Counted from the first letter of the stretch, positions 35,761-48,329 are shown. The stretch: DNA of 64,000 nucleotides from Citrus sinensis (GCF_022201045.2 NC_068560.1:33567001-33631000), one strand, 5' to 3'. Translations and numbers: made by a program. Notes: generated from the letters alone by a model not told the origin.

Positions 35761-37022
35761 ATTGTGGATAGAGCGTTTATCTCCCTATTTATTAGTAAAA
35801 GCAAATTTCCAACTAATCTTAACGCATTGTAATTTATGTATATTACAATAGTTTAATAATAATAAAAAAAAAGGCTTCCCGATGTTAGCCTATTTAAAAA
35901 TTACAGCAACTGGATTTCACAAATTATACTTCAATTTATAAGTTTGGAGTTATCCAAAGAGACTAGTTCACTAGGTTACTAAGCACAGTACAGCTGCTCC
36001 CTGAATAATACTGGAACAGCGGAGATTATAACTGCAAAATATTCAACAAATTCATTAATTCTTTTTAACTATTTTCAGATTTTTATGTTGTATGTTACCC
36101 TTGAGATATTGGTCAAATTTACTGCGGCAAGAAATTTATGTCTCTTTAATACTAAAAGTTGACACACGAGTAAAAGTAAATTCTCGTCTAGAAACAGCCG
36201 CAATATTTGAAATGCGAGCCCATTGCCCGAACTTTTTGTCAAATTCGTACACATTTATTTTTTTAATCATATATCAACAACAAATTAAGCAAATCACGAT
36301 CTCAACTGCCCCCAAGAGAAGCGTCTTTCGGCAAGAATTAATGGCATCCACACGTGGGGGCTGGGAAGCCATTAATTATCGTTGTATTCGCAATCAACTG
36401 TAGAAATATTTTACTCATTTATTTTATTCGTGCATGTGATTTTATTTTTTTTATAACATAAATTCTTTTTTTAAATCATGAGAAAGAGACTAGCCCATTA
36501 AAATCAATAATACCAATTACTTCGAATAAATTAACAACGATTACAATTTAATTACTTAAGACGTCTTCATTCAAATCGTAGTAAAACATTTTTTTTTTAA
36601 TTTTATAGGCTGACAGATTTGTCTCTCAAGTTCACTAAATATTAAAAAGGTACTAATTGATTAAGTTGTTGGTCCATTTCTTAAGAATCGATTTATTGTT
36701 GGATTTTGGTGAAAAATCATGATTAGCACAAATAAATGACATTCATCATTTATAGCACTACCCATGCAATTTGTGTGCCGACTTTGCCACATGGAATTTT
36801 TTTAATTAATTAATGAACCAATTAATTAGAGGTTTACATTTGAAGTGCCGGCTTGTGGAGGAGAATGACGTTGGCACCGCAAAGAGACAAAAAAATGGAT
36901 GACGTAAGCAAGGAATCTTCTATAGAATTGCTTGCCATTCAAGCTTTCATTCCCACTAATTCCCAAGATCAAACTATGAAAATTCCCACAATTTCTCACT
37001 GTCACTCAAGCTTTTCTCTCAA

Positions 37023-37029
37023 TATAAAA
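37023..37029 (+). promoter_or_regulatory. TATA box of member C
   Basis: TATAAAA 102 bp before the ATG at 37131, at the same place as in member B. Confidence 0.65.
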
Positions 37030-37130
37030 GCAGTAGACTAAACCAAGAAACATAATTTCGCATAGAGTGAGTCTTAATCTTTTAATTCGTCCAGCTTCGT
37101 AGGGCCAAGGCTTGAGCATTTGAGACAGAG

Positions 37131-37334
37131 ATGGCGGTGAGGGTGAACCCAAGGGATGAAGAAATGGTCACGGCAAGGTCTGAGGCTAAGGCTGAGGATG
37201 AGACATATTGGTTGAAAGCAAAGAAGGCGAGTGTGATCCCAGCACCGAGGAGACTTGTGAAGCGAATGGTGTTTGATTGCTTGGTCCAATTTCTGGCTTC
37301 GCTTTGCTCCAACTCCCACAAACCCAAAGTGTAA
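37131..37334 (+). CDS. Small basic protein, family member C (67 aa, possibly longer)
   Basis: Paralogue of the gene at 29701 within the large tandem duplication. Starts MAVRVNPRDEEMVTARSEAK, with two extra residues near AEDETYW, then core ASVIPAPRRLVKRMVFDCLV and the same QFLASLCSNSHKPKV end. Here the second core residue after VIPA is Pro, as in the gene at 40011, where member B has Arg. The same GTAAGC donor (37331) and TTACAG acceptor (ending 37416) are present. The 10-bp length difference between the two candidate introns is confined to the intron, and the predicted extra tail VVCFCCCSTGYL is identical. Spliced product would be 78 aa. Function unknown. Confidence 0.75.
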   Translation: MAVRVNPRDEEMVTARSEAKAEDETYWLKAKKASVIPAPRRLVKRMVFDCLVQFLASLCSNSHKPKV

Positions 37335-38178
37335 GCTAAGATAAGGTCGTCTGTTTATTATATATCTTGATGTAATTTGTTGGTTCTAACCTTGTAAACT
37401 GGGTCTTGAATTACAGAGTGTGCTTTTGTTGTTGCTCCACTGGTTACTTGTAAATGTTTTGTCTGTATATTGATGAGTCATCTTTGATTCTGTACCTGAG
37501 AGTGGAGTTTCTCTCTTATGATATTTAGATGGATCTGTGCTCTTTATCAATTGGGTGACATGATCAAATCAAATCCTCAGCTATATCCATAAACATAGCG
37601 CAAGAGAAGTAATATAATTAAGGACTTAATCTTAAACACCATATATGATGAAAGATTACATATTTTCCGGGAAACAGGGCCCCTTCTGTTTGTCTAATGC
37701 ATGTTCTAACTTGCAATTTCCACCATTCAATCCAAAAAAAAAAAAAAAAGACTTGTAATTTCTCTTTAACTGATAGTTATCACAATGATCAATCCAACAA
37801 ACGAAAAATTACCCGCCATGGTTGAGGCTTCGGGTCAAGACTTGGGTGGGGTTCCGGCGGAAGAGAGAATTTGGACTCTGATCAAGCCGGTCCCAAATCC
37901 CGATGAAACCGCTTGGCTTTACTCCAATTAAAGTCTTCGACTGAAACAACCTCGTGAAGGTCGTCGGAATCTCAGATTGGTGTTGTTGGGTGCCGATGAT
38001 TGCAGGAGTCGGCATCGCATAGACCATCTGCAGAGCAAAAGCCGGCAAAAAGGTTTACTCCGTCGGAAATTTTGATCGGAAAAGAAGCTGTTTTCGCCGG
38101 AGAGGAGAATTTTTCCCCGGTGACAAGACCCTTTTTCTTCTTTGACTGGAAGGTGAGTCAGTCCAGTGACTCCAGTCG

Positions 38179-38200
38179 ATGAGAGAGAGAGAGAGAGAGA
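38179..38200. repeat. GA microsatellite
   Basis: About 22 bp of GA repeats in the right copy of the duplication. The left copy has only a short purine-rich tract at the same place. Confidence 0.8.
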
Positions 38201-39119
38201 AAAGTTAGTTTGAATCCATGTATTAAATAAGACTAAATAATTGAAAATAAAAACAGGCACTGGAGCTGGAGCACATCACGCCATTCTTTCTTTCGCATTC
38301 CGAAGAAACGTGATTAATTTTTCATTAAACAAACGAACTTTTAACTGTGTCAATCGAAAACAATGTACGGACACAGAGGAAACGATCATGATCATGATGA
38401 TACACGGTGTCCCCCAAGCAAAAACGAACGTGTGTATTATTATATCAATAATATTAGGAAAACTAAGATGGATGATGGACGGTTAGATTTTTGGAAGAAC
38501 GAGCACAGCTATGGTGATAAAAATATCAATATAAATTTATTTAAGGGTCGTGATAAATAAATATAAAAATATTTATTATCATTAAAGAAGCATAAAAAGT
38601 GATTAATATAAAGAATTAGGATAAATAAAGTTTTAAAAATTTTAACGAAGTCACGTGAGAAAAATAGTGGTGCTATTTGAGAATGACAAAAGAAAAATAT
38701 TGTATTTTTGTTTCAAATCACTAATTAGGTAGCTTAGTGGGGGAAGCTTAGCCATGAGCAGTTGTGGTAACTGAAAATTGAGTGGATAAGGAGTAGAAAC
38801 AATATATATTGCTGAAATGCAATGAGATAAAGCCTCATCAAATCTTGAACTTTTTAATTGTCACTTAGATAACTATAAATAATTTTGTTAATTTTAGAAG
38901 TTGATGGTCACTTGATGAGCAGCCAATTAAGACTCTTTTTTTGATATATTTACACAGAACCAACGAAAGCAATACATCCAGCTATGCTTATCAGACAAAA
39001 GGGAAATGTCTTTTACTAGATTTGTAAAAAGAAAATCTTTAGCATCATGGAAGAAAACGTCAATTTACAAAAATAGCAAATTGATTTTTGTTCTAGAATT
39101 TCTTCCATATCAAGTTTTA

Positions 39120-39455
39120 TAAAATTTTGTAGGGCCTTTTTTTTTGTGAGCTTTTTTGGTTTTTATGATTTGGTATAATAAATTAGTTGGGCGATGATCT
39201 CTCTTAACGAGATTTGAAATAATAAATTCAACAATTAAGAGTTTTGTTGGTTCTCGCCCTTAGGTAATTTACATATAATACTTTTAAAATATTTAGGTAA
39301 TTCTTATGGAGGTTGAAGTTACGTCATTTTTTTACAGAAAATTTTGTAGGGCCTTTTTTTTGTGAACTTTTTTGCTTTTTATAATTTGGTATAAAAAATT
39401 AGTTGAGCGATGATATCTCTTAGCGAGATTTGAAATAATGAATTGAACAATTAAT
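39120..39455. repeat. Pair of 112-bp direct repeats
   Basis: A segment beginning AAAATTTTGTAGGGCC and ending AATTCAACAATTA or AATTGAACAATTA occurs at about 39121-39233 and 39341-39452, separated by about 108 bp. The boundaries TG...CA within it (TGTAGG ... CAACA or GAACA) are LTR-like, but no primer-binding site is evident. Confidence 0.7.
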
Positions 39456-40010
39456 AAGTACGTAATACCGACTCAATACAAAACCTCCATATGATGTGTC
39501 CTCGGATTTCCTTTAGTAATATTAAAAAAATATTTATTCCACCGTGGAAGGTTATAATGATCTTGGCAAGCGGAAATGACCAAAAGACCAGATAAGGATG
39601 TGATCACCATTACATTATTCAATTGACACTTTTTTTTTTCTTTTGGACCCTTCACTAAAAGTAATGAGGGTGTGTGGTTAGTGATTTGCTAGTATCGCTA
39701 ATCTAATTTTATTCGAGGTAATTAAAATTACACGAACATCACATCACATCAAATTGAATTCAACAGGGACAAGCTAGTGAGCACATGTATGTTTTGATAC
39801 GCCACTGGCTTTGTTAACGTCTACTATGCCCTAACTATACGTGTCAACAAATTACGGACTGCTTCGTCGCGAAGTTACACCCAGAACAGATCATCTCCAA
39901 TCTCTCTATTACACATAAAAAGCAAACATTTGGCAAATTCTTATTACCATATTGAAACACAAAAAACAAGTTAGAGAGAGAGATCCATTGAGTTGGCGAA
40001 GAAATTTAAA

Positions 40011-40241
40011 ATGAGCAACGAGGCAGGCAGGGTTAATAAAGTGAAACCAGCACAAGAAGAAACGGGAAAGGCCAAGATACAGAGTGTTGCCACTGTAATT
40101 CCAGCACCAAAGAAGTCAGTGAAGACAATGGTGTTTGAATCAATAGTCCAATCTTGTTCTTCTCTTTGCTCTTCTTCCTCTGGCTCCAACACTAAAAAAA
40201 ATGCCAAGAAGAGTAAGTATGTGTCCCCATATACTCCATAG
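40011..40241 (+). CDS. Small basic protein, family member D (76 aa)
   Basis: ATG at 40011 gives MSNEAGRVNKVKPAQEETGK, then core ATVIPAPKKSVKTMVFESIV at residues about 30-49, QSCSSLCSSSSGSN and a Lys-rich end (KKNAKKSKYVSPYTP). An upstream in-frame TTG at 39993 is not a credible start in a plant gene, so the ATG is used. The core matches members B and C in 12 or more positions. A strong donor, AGAGTAAGTATG, lies at 40213 inside the last codons, so a spliced form with a different C-terminus is possible (acceptors at 40320 or 40578). A weak TATA (CATAAAAAG) is near 39914. Function unknown. Confidence 0.72.
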   Translation: MSNEAGRVNKVKPAQEETGKAKIQSVATVIPAPKKSVKTMVFESIVQSCSSLCSSSSGSNTKKNAKKSKYVSPYTP

Positions 40242-40358
40242 CTAGCTAAAATTGCCAAAGTTCTCCTATGGAGGGTGAAGGGTGATTTTATAATATACTG
40301 CTAACGTTCTTATATATTAGTTTATTGTTGTGTCAATCACATATTCCTTTCAAATCTT

Positions 40359-40381
40359 GTCGTCGTCGTCGTCGTCGTCGA
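40359..40381. repeat. GTC triplet microsatellite
   Basis: Seven to eight GTC/CGT triplets in a row, 120 bp past the member D stop codon. Confidence 0.85.
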
Positions 40382-40900
40382 TACTTCTGGAGGCGACGGC
40401 GGCAGCAGCGGCGTATCTATTATGTTTAATTTATTATGCTACTACTTGTTGTGACAAGTGATGTGATGGTACTGAAAATTTCGGAGTTGGGTAAGTTACG
40501 GATCGTGTAACTTACAGACCCATTGGCTGCCAGCTCTCATTGCTTGTATGTATTTCAATGCTTTTTCTCTCCCCTCAGGACACATGGTTGCCAACCATTG
40601 GCTGTGTATGTTGCATAATCCGCAATATAGCAAGCTCCATTTCCTGAATTTCATGTTTATAAAATCACTGTATGTTTTATTGGACCACGACGTAGCTGGG
40701 GATATAACAGTAATTTGATTCTTGGTATTCTTGTCTCTACACAAAGCTGTTTGCCGGTTTGTTTCCAATATGTGCAAGTGCATGCGTGCATTTACATTAC
40801 GGTTTCCTTTATTGAGAACGTGTCGGTCTCTAATTTCATGTTCAATCTATGAAGATGACAAGAAATTGTTATTCTCCCACTCTACTTTACTCAATGATGT

Positions 40901-41113
40901 ACATGTATGTAATCTTGTGCAATGATGAACATGTAGATTCTAATCTAATGTTTCTTAATTCCTAGCTTTATGTAATCATGGTGGGATCAATGAATAGCGG
41001 ATGATGAACATGTATGAAATCTTGTACAATGATGAACATGTAGATTTTAATCTAATGCCTATTAATTCCCAGCTTTATGTAATCATGGTGGGATCAATGA
41101 ATAACGGATGGAC
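40901..41113. repeat. Two tandem copies of a 107-bp unit
   Basis: ACATGTATGTAATCTTG... at 40901 and ACATGTATGAAATCTTG... at 41008 run in parallel to CATGGTGGGATCAATGAATA with only a few differences. Period 107 bp. Confidence 0.88.
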
Positions 41114-42218
41114 ACGACTTTTGAGACATGTAGGACCAAATTCATTAATCGAACGACAATTATATGTGTAGCACAAAATCTTTTATGTCCCCCACCTAAT
41201 TAACTCCAAGTGGAAACTTGGAAGCATGTGATCATCTTCAAATGGAGCATAATTACTAATTAAAGCTGCAACACATGGAAGCTAAGACGGAGGGAGTAAA
41301 AAAAAGTGCTTTAATATTCTAAGCTCAATTCTGAAAAATGCGTGTGAAATCTGCAATTGCTGTCACTATCGGTGAAATGGGCAAGGCGAAAATTGGCAGT
41401 TTACATATAAGGCAATCAATATAAAACTGTAACTGGCTACACACTAATTAATTCAATAAAAAGAACAATATTCTTCTACTCGTTAATTTGCCATTAATGA
41501 GAATCTCGTAAGCATTTATTCTGGCACTTATAATGAACATTAAGTTCCATGTTTATAATAAATATCGGAATATGTAGCAGCAATTTAGAAATATTTTTAT
41601 CCTGAGAAGGAGATTATGTTTATTTGCCACACCCCCGGAAAGTAAGGGAGTAAAGAAGCTGAAAAGGAAATCTTGATTCTTGTGGGGGTAATTTGTCACT
41701 TCCCAACTGCTCCCCTTTTACTGGTAACTCACTCATGACTCATTGGACCGACCAAGGAAAAGTTACATGAGAGAAAGGAGAGGAAAAAGAGAGAAGGCAA
41801 AATCCAGATCTGTCACTCGTAACGTTGGTGGATTTTCGAATATGGAGGCAAATAACAGTAAGAGAATTTGATAAGATTTGAAACGTGTTTGCACACTTTT
41901 TTTTTAAGGTTTTATTTATCCTCACCAATCTTGAGTTGCTATAGAGTTTTAATGGTAACTTACCTCCAAGATATAACAAATCCTTAATACAATCTCTAGC
42001 AAATAAAATTGTATTTCAAGAACACATATGAAATCTGTAATTTTCTAGTCTTTTAATGTAAAGTGTGTGTCTATTTTAATGAAGAAGATGTTTATTTGAA
42101 AGAATACAACCATTAGAAATGGTACTTCTTTAAAGACACTCTTTTGGTTTGAAATTTGTACCCATTCACAATTGAATTTTTTAAGTCTACTAACTGTTTT
42201 TTCAGTTGACGTGAAAAC

Positions 42219-42494
42219 ACGCTCTTTGGAAGAAAACGGTTAGCTGTTTTCTCAATAACGACGAGCCGTTTTATTCCAGAATGTCAAAATAAGTTGTTCT
42301 CTGGAAATAAACGGTTAGTCGTTTTATCCAAACGGTTAGCCGTTTTCTGTAGAACATAAAACACGCTCTCTAGATGAAAACGATTAGCCGCTTTCTCAGA
42401 AAACAACAAGCCGTTTTTTGCAGAATCCAAAACCTACTCTCTGGACAAAAATGGCTAGCCGTTTTATCTAAAACGGTTAACCGTTTTCTTTCTA
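42219..42494. repeat. Tandem repeat of about 70 bp built on a palindromic core
   Basis: About four units share AAACGGTTAGCCGTTTT, itself a near palindrome (AAACGGTTxxCCGTTT), followed by an ACACGCTCTCT- or CCTACTCTCT-type junction. Units start near 42219, 42304, 42373 and 42444. No ORF crosses it. Confidence 0.75.
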
Positions 42495-44526
42495 AATTTC
42501 AAATCACAAAATATTACAATCTCACTTGCACGTAATACATAAAATACCCACATCATAAATTAATAAATCAACTTAATAATTATAACCCTTATCCACGTGG
42601 GTCTAAAACAGTTAATTTATATCTGCGGCTGAAGTTTGTACGCTGCTGCATTTAGTTCCAGCCGTGGTTTAACAGGCTTGCTGCAACACAAAACTCCAAT
42701 GGCACACTGTCATAGAATGAAAAAGAAATTAAAAAGTGGAGCTCCGACTAGGTCACATGGATATAAGTAAAATCAAATGGTCGAAAGCTCATCAATTAAT
42801 AACATATCCGCAGGCTGCTAACGTGAGACAAGGCACCTATTAATTAGTGTTTTCCATCTCATCTTTTGACCATCTTTTTACCCACTTCTCTGGAAACGCA
42901 AATAAACTTTGATCTCCAAAATGCATGATGCATCGCATTCAGTAGGCTTTAATTTCATTAATACATGCCGTCTCATCGTTTTCAAATCAACTTTCTAGGT
43001 TCAAAGAATCTTCAGGTCATTTTATTTCTGCAAGAAGAGAAATTGACGGTTGTAATGAATTTGTATAATATTTATCTCCCTTACTAAAATCAATTTTAAC
43101 CAAAGATACTGCAGTGTGTTACCCTACAGATCAGATCAAATCGTGACCAGTTAAAAAATAATCTCTTCAAATATGCATAATCTTTTGGTTTGCTTCAAAA
43201 GGTAAAGATACAATCACAACAAAGGAAATAAAGCACCCTTTAGGCTTTAGTTCGTGAAAAAACTGGAGACTAGAAAAGGAAATTACTCCATAAAATGGGA
43301 CCGGCCGCAATATGAATAGTGAGATGATGCATGCAAAGATCTTCCTATTGGAATCTAGCTTTATTTGTATTCTAAACGACAAAATTAATTAATTCATTTT
43401 GGAGCAAAATTTTTGGTGACGTTGTTATTGGTGACGTAATGTTTATGAAGATCAAGAGTTCAATTTTGCGGGATCAAATTGTAACATAAAATCTTTGCCG
43501 TCCCATAAAAATATAAATTTTAATCACTGACCAAAAAGTGGCCTCTAGATAAAGACGAATATCCTGTGGCATATTTTTAAAATGACTTTTTTGTGTAATA
43601 TATGAAGACATCATTTATACCACTCAACGGGGAAAAAATGGGACATCTTGAATTAATTTAAGCTTGAGCAATAATGGGTACGATTCAGAAGCTGTAACCT
43701 TCTGGCTTTGATGTTGCTTGTCGTGTATTATCGTCCTTGCAAGTTGCAACCAAAGATAAAGGCATATAATAATTTAAATTGAACGAATTACAGTACGATC
43801 GTGAAGAAAAGAAAATCATTTATTTTTTCAACAAAGCGCTGGTCGGCGGCCTTTTTGTTAAACAGATCACGCGAAGTTTACGAATTACATGCATGGTTTG
43901 GGTTTAATTTATTCCGATCCTCTAGAATTAAATTATATATGTGCTTAAAATTCTGTTAGGCGTCAATTTTAATTCCCTGAAAATTAACCAGCTGGTCGAC
44001 GCGACGGTGACTTGACTTCCAAAGATCGTATGAGACAAAAGTCCCTCGGCCTGCTCTGGGGCTGGCGCGGCGGGCTGCAAGTATATATAATAACAAAAAT
44101 CTTTATCCAAATCAATGTGGGTCTCAAACGTTGATTTTACTGGCATGCAGATGCCGATGGTGATCACGAACTCGTCCACTGCTCTACTTGTTTTTGTACG
44201 TGGCACCCAAATGATCATGCCCTTTGACGTTTTTCTCTCCTTTCATCGGCCGGCAATACTTTTTTAATAATCTCAAGTCTCAACTCCATTAATGAAGTTG
44301 TCTAATTATTGTCAAGAATGAGAAGTACGACGCTGATAATCACACCCACAATTGAATTGTGCATGTATGTGCTCACTTTGGATTAATTATGGGCAATGAA
44401 CGTCATGCACCGACCCTTCGGCAGAGCTGGTGCATTAGTGGCTTATCCAAGGCGAAATGGTCAATCACATCACATCTCATCTAGCCAAGTTCACAATTGT
44501 TTGTATCATTGTATGTAAGGATCCCT

Positions 44527-44633
44527 CTAAGTTATATGCATGTACCTTACACTCCTCTCACATGAATAGTGAATGGACCCACATCATTTACTATTCATGT
44601 GAGAGGGGTGTAAGGTACATGCATGTAACTTAG
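44527..44633. repeat. 44-bp inverted repeat with 19-bp spacer
   Basis: Left arm 44527-44570 and right arm 44590-44633 are inverse copies with two mismatches. Inner sequence TCACATGAATAGT faces ACTATTCATGTGA. As RNA it would form a long hairpin. Confidence 0.85.
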
Positions 44634-46858
44634 CATTAACCTGTATGTAATTATGTGAGTTGATAGCTTGATGTGATGTACTGCACGCCTTGCAGGCTGC
44701 AGCTGGTGCATGGCCTACGTACCAACTTTTTGCAACAAGAACAGACATTCAGTAGACAAATAGACATATTTATTTATAGGGAAATTATTAATAGTATCCT
44801 TTATAGTTGATTTATTATAAAAAAATATTATAATATTTTAAGAGTGTATGAATCATCTATCATAAATTGATAAAATTATCTGTCAATCATCAAACCGTTA
44901 GCTACCATTTGAAAGTTAATGGAATTATAGTAAATTAACGATTTTACCCTTGAAATTTAAATTAAAATAAAAAAAAAATTATCAATTGTATCATATGAAA
45001 AAACTAAATTACCCTTTTGGCGTCACCCTATTTAAATGGTAAGTAATAGTTTTATGGATGGTAGATACATTTTGTCAACTTAGGGTGGACGATTAATACA
45101 CCCTTAAAGTATTGTAATATTTTTTATAATAGAGCAACTATAAAATATACGAATGATAATTTCTCTTTTTTATATTCAGCAAGATTTCATCTTACTGATT
45201 TATTATTACAATGACATGCATAATTTTATATTTATATATACATAACACTATTCTTATTAATTTCTTTCTCCACTTACTGTCACTATTCTAATAGTAATAA
45301 CTTAGTTCGTGATTTTAACAGTTTCATCTAGTGCTCCACTTACTGTCACTATTCGGCTCTGTCTCTTTGCTTTCTGATTAGTATTAAAAATTGTTTAATT
45401 ATCAAGCGATAATATGTTATTTTATGCTTATGTTATAATTTATATTTGTGTTTATGTAATATATTATGAATTATTAATTATGTTTTAAATATATTTAATT
45501 TTGTGTATTTTTATGTGTTTATTAGGAAAATTATTAATTTCATGTACTTCGAGGCTCCAAACAGATAAACGAAGGTCAAATTTGGATTCCGGAGGTCCGA
45601 AAACCTTAAGATCAGTCAAGATCGGCTTAAAATTGGACTTGTGTATAAAAAATTGACTTTTCCTGTTGACCGAGCACTGATTGGATGATGAAATGAGCTT
45701 ACAATAGATATGAGTGCATGGGATAACTGGAAATCTTGACTAAATCTCAACCGTTCATGATTCAATGGCCATGATTGTGCCACGTGGCAATGGTTGGTGA
45801 AGCAAGTTGGAGGATCCGAATCTTTGTATTCGGGTCGACCCGATCCACCCATTAACCTGCCAAATCTCAACCGTTCTTTGGGTAAATCGGACGAGTCAAA
45901 TGATGCCATGTGTGATGTTGACTTTTGAAGTTTGACCAGCCATTGGATCTTGATCTAAGGGTTGTGAGAAGCACATGCATGAAGCCTATGATGGACCGCA
46001 AAGCACTAGATTATGAATTTATTTTTCTATAAATAGAGCCTCATTTTTATGTTTTAATCATCTCTTTACAACTCTCTTCTTCTCAAATTCTCTCCATCTC
46101 CTTGTAATCTTGATTTCCAGGTGTGTTTTTAATATTTTGTATAATTATTTTCATTAATAAAATTAGTTTTATTTCCAATTTTAGTTGTTTTTATTTCTTT
46201 TAATTATAAGTAATTCAATTTTACTACTTCTTTTTATTTTAATTATGCTTAACTAAATAATATTAGTTAGGGGAAGGTGAAACTCTTAAGAAATAAATAT
46301 GATTTAATCAAATTCTATGTTTAATTTTATAAATTAAATTATTTTCTATTTAATTTTATACATGTTTTATATTTTGAAAATTTGATTTATTGTAGACAAA
46401 CAAATGAATTTGGCACAATAAATTCTTAAGATCTTAATATAAGGCATGGTGAAATGGTATTTTGACTTATTGTAGACAAATTAAATTTTGGCACAATAAA
46501 TACTTAATCCATAATAAAATTAAAGGGAAAATAATAATAATTTGTATAATTAATCTTTTGGGTAATAAATCTAAAACAAGTTGGCAAAAAGAATTTATTA
46601 AGTTTTATTTATTTCTAAGAGTGGATCCATAACCATAACTAGTTCAATTCCATAGTTTCATTTAAATTAAGTTGTTTATATTCAAGTTTTAATTTCAATT
46701 TTTAGATAAAATAAAATAAACTAATTAAATCTTTTCTCTGTGGATCGACCTCGGACTCACCGAGTTATAATACAACAAGACACTCTTATACTTGGGAGTT
46801 AAAATTTACTTTTAAGTTGTGTCACTTTCTACGGACAAAAGCCCAAGAGTAGAACAAA

Positions 46859-47340
46859 AGACAGCTTAGGGATGGCAAAATCCGGATCCGGGTCCGGGTC
46901 CGGGTTTAGCCTTTCCGGATCCGGACCCGGATAATATTTTCTTTTCCCGGACCCGGATTTTAACCCGAATTTTTTCACCCGGGTCCGGGTTCAACCCGGA
47001 AAATTCCGGGTTTCCGGATTCCGGGTTTTGAACCCGGATCAATGAATCAATATTAATTTCTAAAATTCTAAAAATAAAAAATTAATACATTTCTAAACAA
47101 TAACACATTTAGATTAATCAATAAAATTAATTAAAAAAATAATATTAAAATTAAATATCCGGTTCCGGATGTCCGGGTTAACCTAAACCCGGACCCGGAC
47201 CCGGATATATCCGGGTTATTAAAATTTATTGCGAAACCGGATTTTTTTATATTCCGGTGCGGGTTCAACCCGGCCCGGATTATCTGGGTTCATCCGGGTC
47301 CGGGCCGGGTCCGGATTATTTTGCCATCCCTAAGACAGCT
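46859..47340. mobile_element. hAT-type MITE (466 bp) with perfect TIR and TSD
   Basis: The element at 46867-47332 starts TAGGGATGGCAAAAT and ends ATTTTGCCATCCCTA, a perfect 15-bp inverted terminus. It is flanked by AGACAGCT at 46859-46866 and 47333-47340, a perfect 8-bp duplication. Subterminal CCGGGTCCGGG-type repeats are shared with the 27745 element. The interior is AT-rich and non-coding. Confidence 0.92.
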
Positions 47341-48326
47341 AATGAAGGAGACAAATTGATAAATTCCCCAACTTAGGTTTGCCGACCCGTTCCGCCCAGG
47401 GGCTTTGAATTGGAGGATTTCTAATCAGCAATTAAATGAAACATTGTCATACATTTATTATTATTACTGAATAAAGTTCTCTCTTTCTCCAACAGGTTAC
47501 TAAATTATAAATTCAATCTCCTGCTTAAAGTGCCATCTTAAATAAATCCATTCAAATTTCAAACCAGGATTATTCATTTATTTGTTTGTTTAATGACAAA
47601 TTATGCATGATTTGAGTAATTAACAATAGAGTGGCAACTCTAATTCCACCTCAACCACACAAAAGTAAATAAAAATTAAAACATTTTAATGAATACCCTT
47701 AAAAGTTTGAATTAACAATAAAGTTGTTCCAAATTATTGTCTTAATAGGGTTGAGGTAAGGCACATTGGTGGGGTTGCATATCATTTTTCTTATGGTACA
47801 GGTGGCAGTTTGAAGGTTTTAAAATTATAAAGGCAGTGTAAAATCTAAAACTGAATTGCAAAGGGCAGTTTCTAAAACTTTCAAATTTGCAAGGGTGGTT
47901 CTGATATTATACACGAAGAGAAAAAAAAAATCACTGCCAAGGGGAGGCCAATACTCCTATTTTTTTTTTTTCGCAAACTAATAATCACAATTGACGATCC
48001 TCTGCTATTTAAGGTGAAAATATATCGATTGTGAGTATTATTTTGTTTGATTTTATTTTCTTTGAGGTCAATTTTTCCTAATGAACATTCGTTATATTTT
48101 TATTAGGTGTACTTCGTGATTGGTTGGTTCAAAATACAAAGAACAAGAAATAAATGGACGTGTATAATAAAAATACCACTACATATTTGATTGTATAAAT
48201 CAAGAATTATTAATCCTATATCTAAGGTGAATGCACTTGAAGAAAAGCCAAGCCATATTGTGGGAAGGAAGATGGGGATTGGTGAATAAGCAAACTGACA
48301 AAATTCATCAACAATATTTTTGAAAC

Positions 48327-48329
<3 letters not shown>

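Larger units (their letters stand above)
34470..39120. repeat. Tandem segmental duplication, right copy (contains member C)
   Basis: From about 35760 to 39120 it is collinear with 27030-33490 (see that entry). Its left part, 34470-36150, is also collinear with the older copy at 19370-20830. It lacks both hAT insertions and the internal 290-bp duplication, and so shows the state before them. Confidence 0.82.
40242..46858. other. Gene-poor tract with several small repeats
   Basis: No supported protein gene in 6.6 kb. It holds a GTC triplet run, a 107-bp tandem duplication, a palindrome-bearing tandem repeat at 42219-42494 and a 44-bp foldback at 44527-44633 (separate entries). The segment around 46726-46850 (GTGGATCGACCTCGGACTC, then a run to GTTATAATACAACAAGACAC) resembles the noncoding part of Ty3-type retrotransposons that plants often carry, but no coding piece was seen. 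Confidence 0.45.

Noticed and set aside
39993..40010. Upstream TTG extension of member D
   Set aside because: Non-ATG start; the ATG at 40011 gives an N-terminus in line with the other family members.
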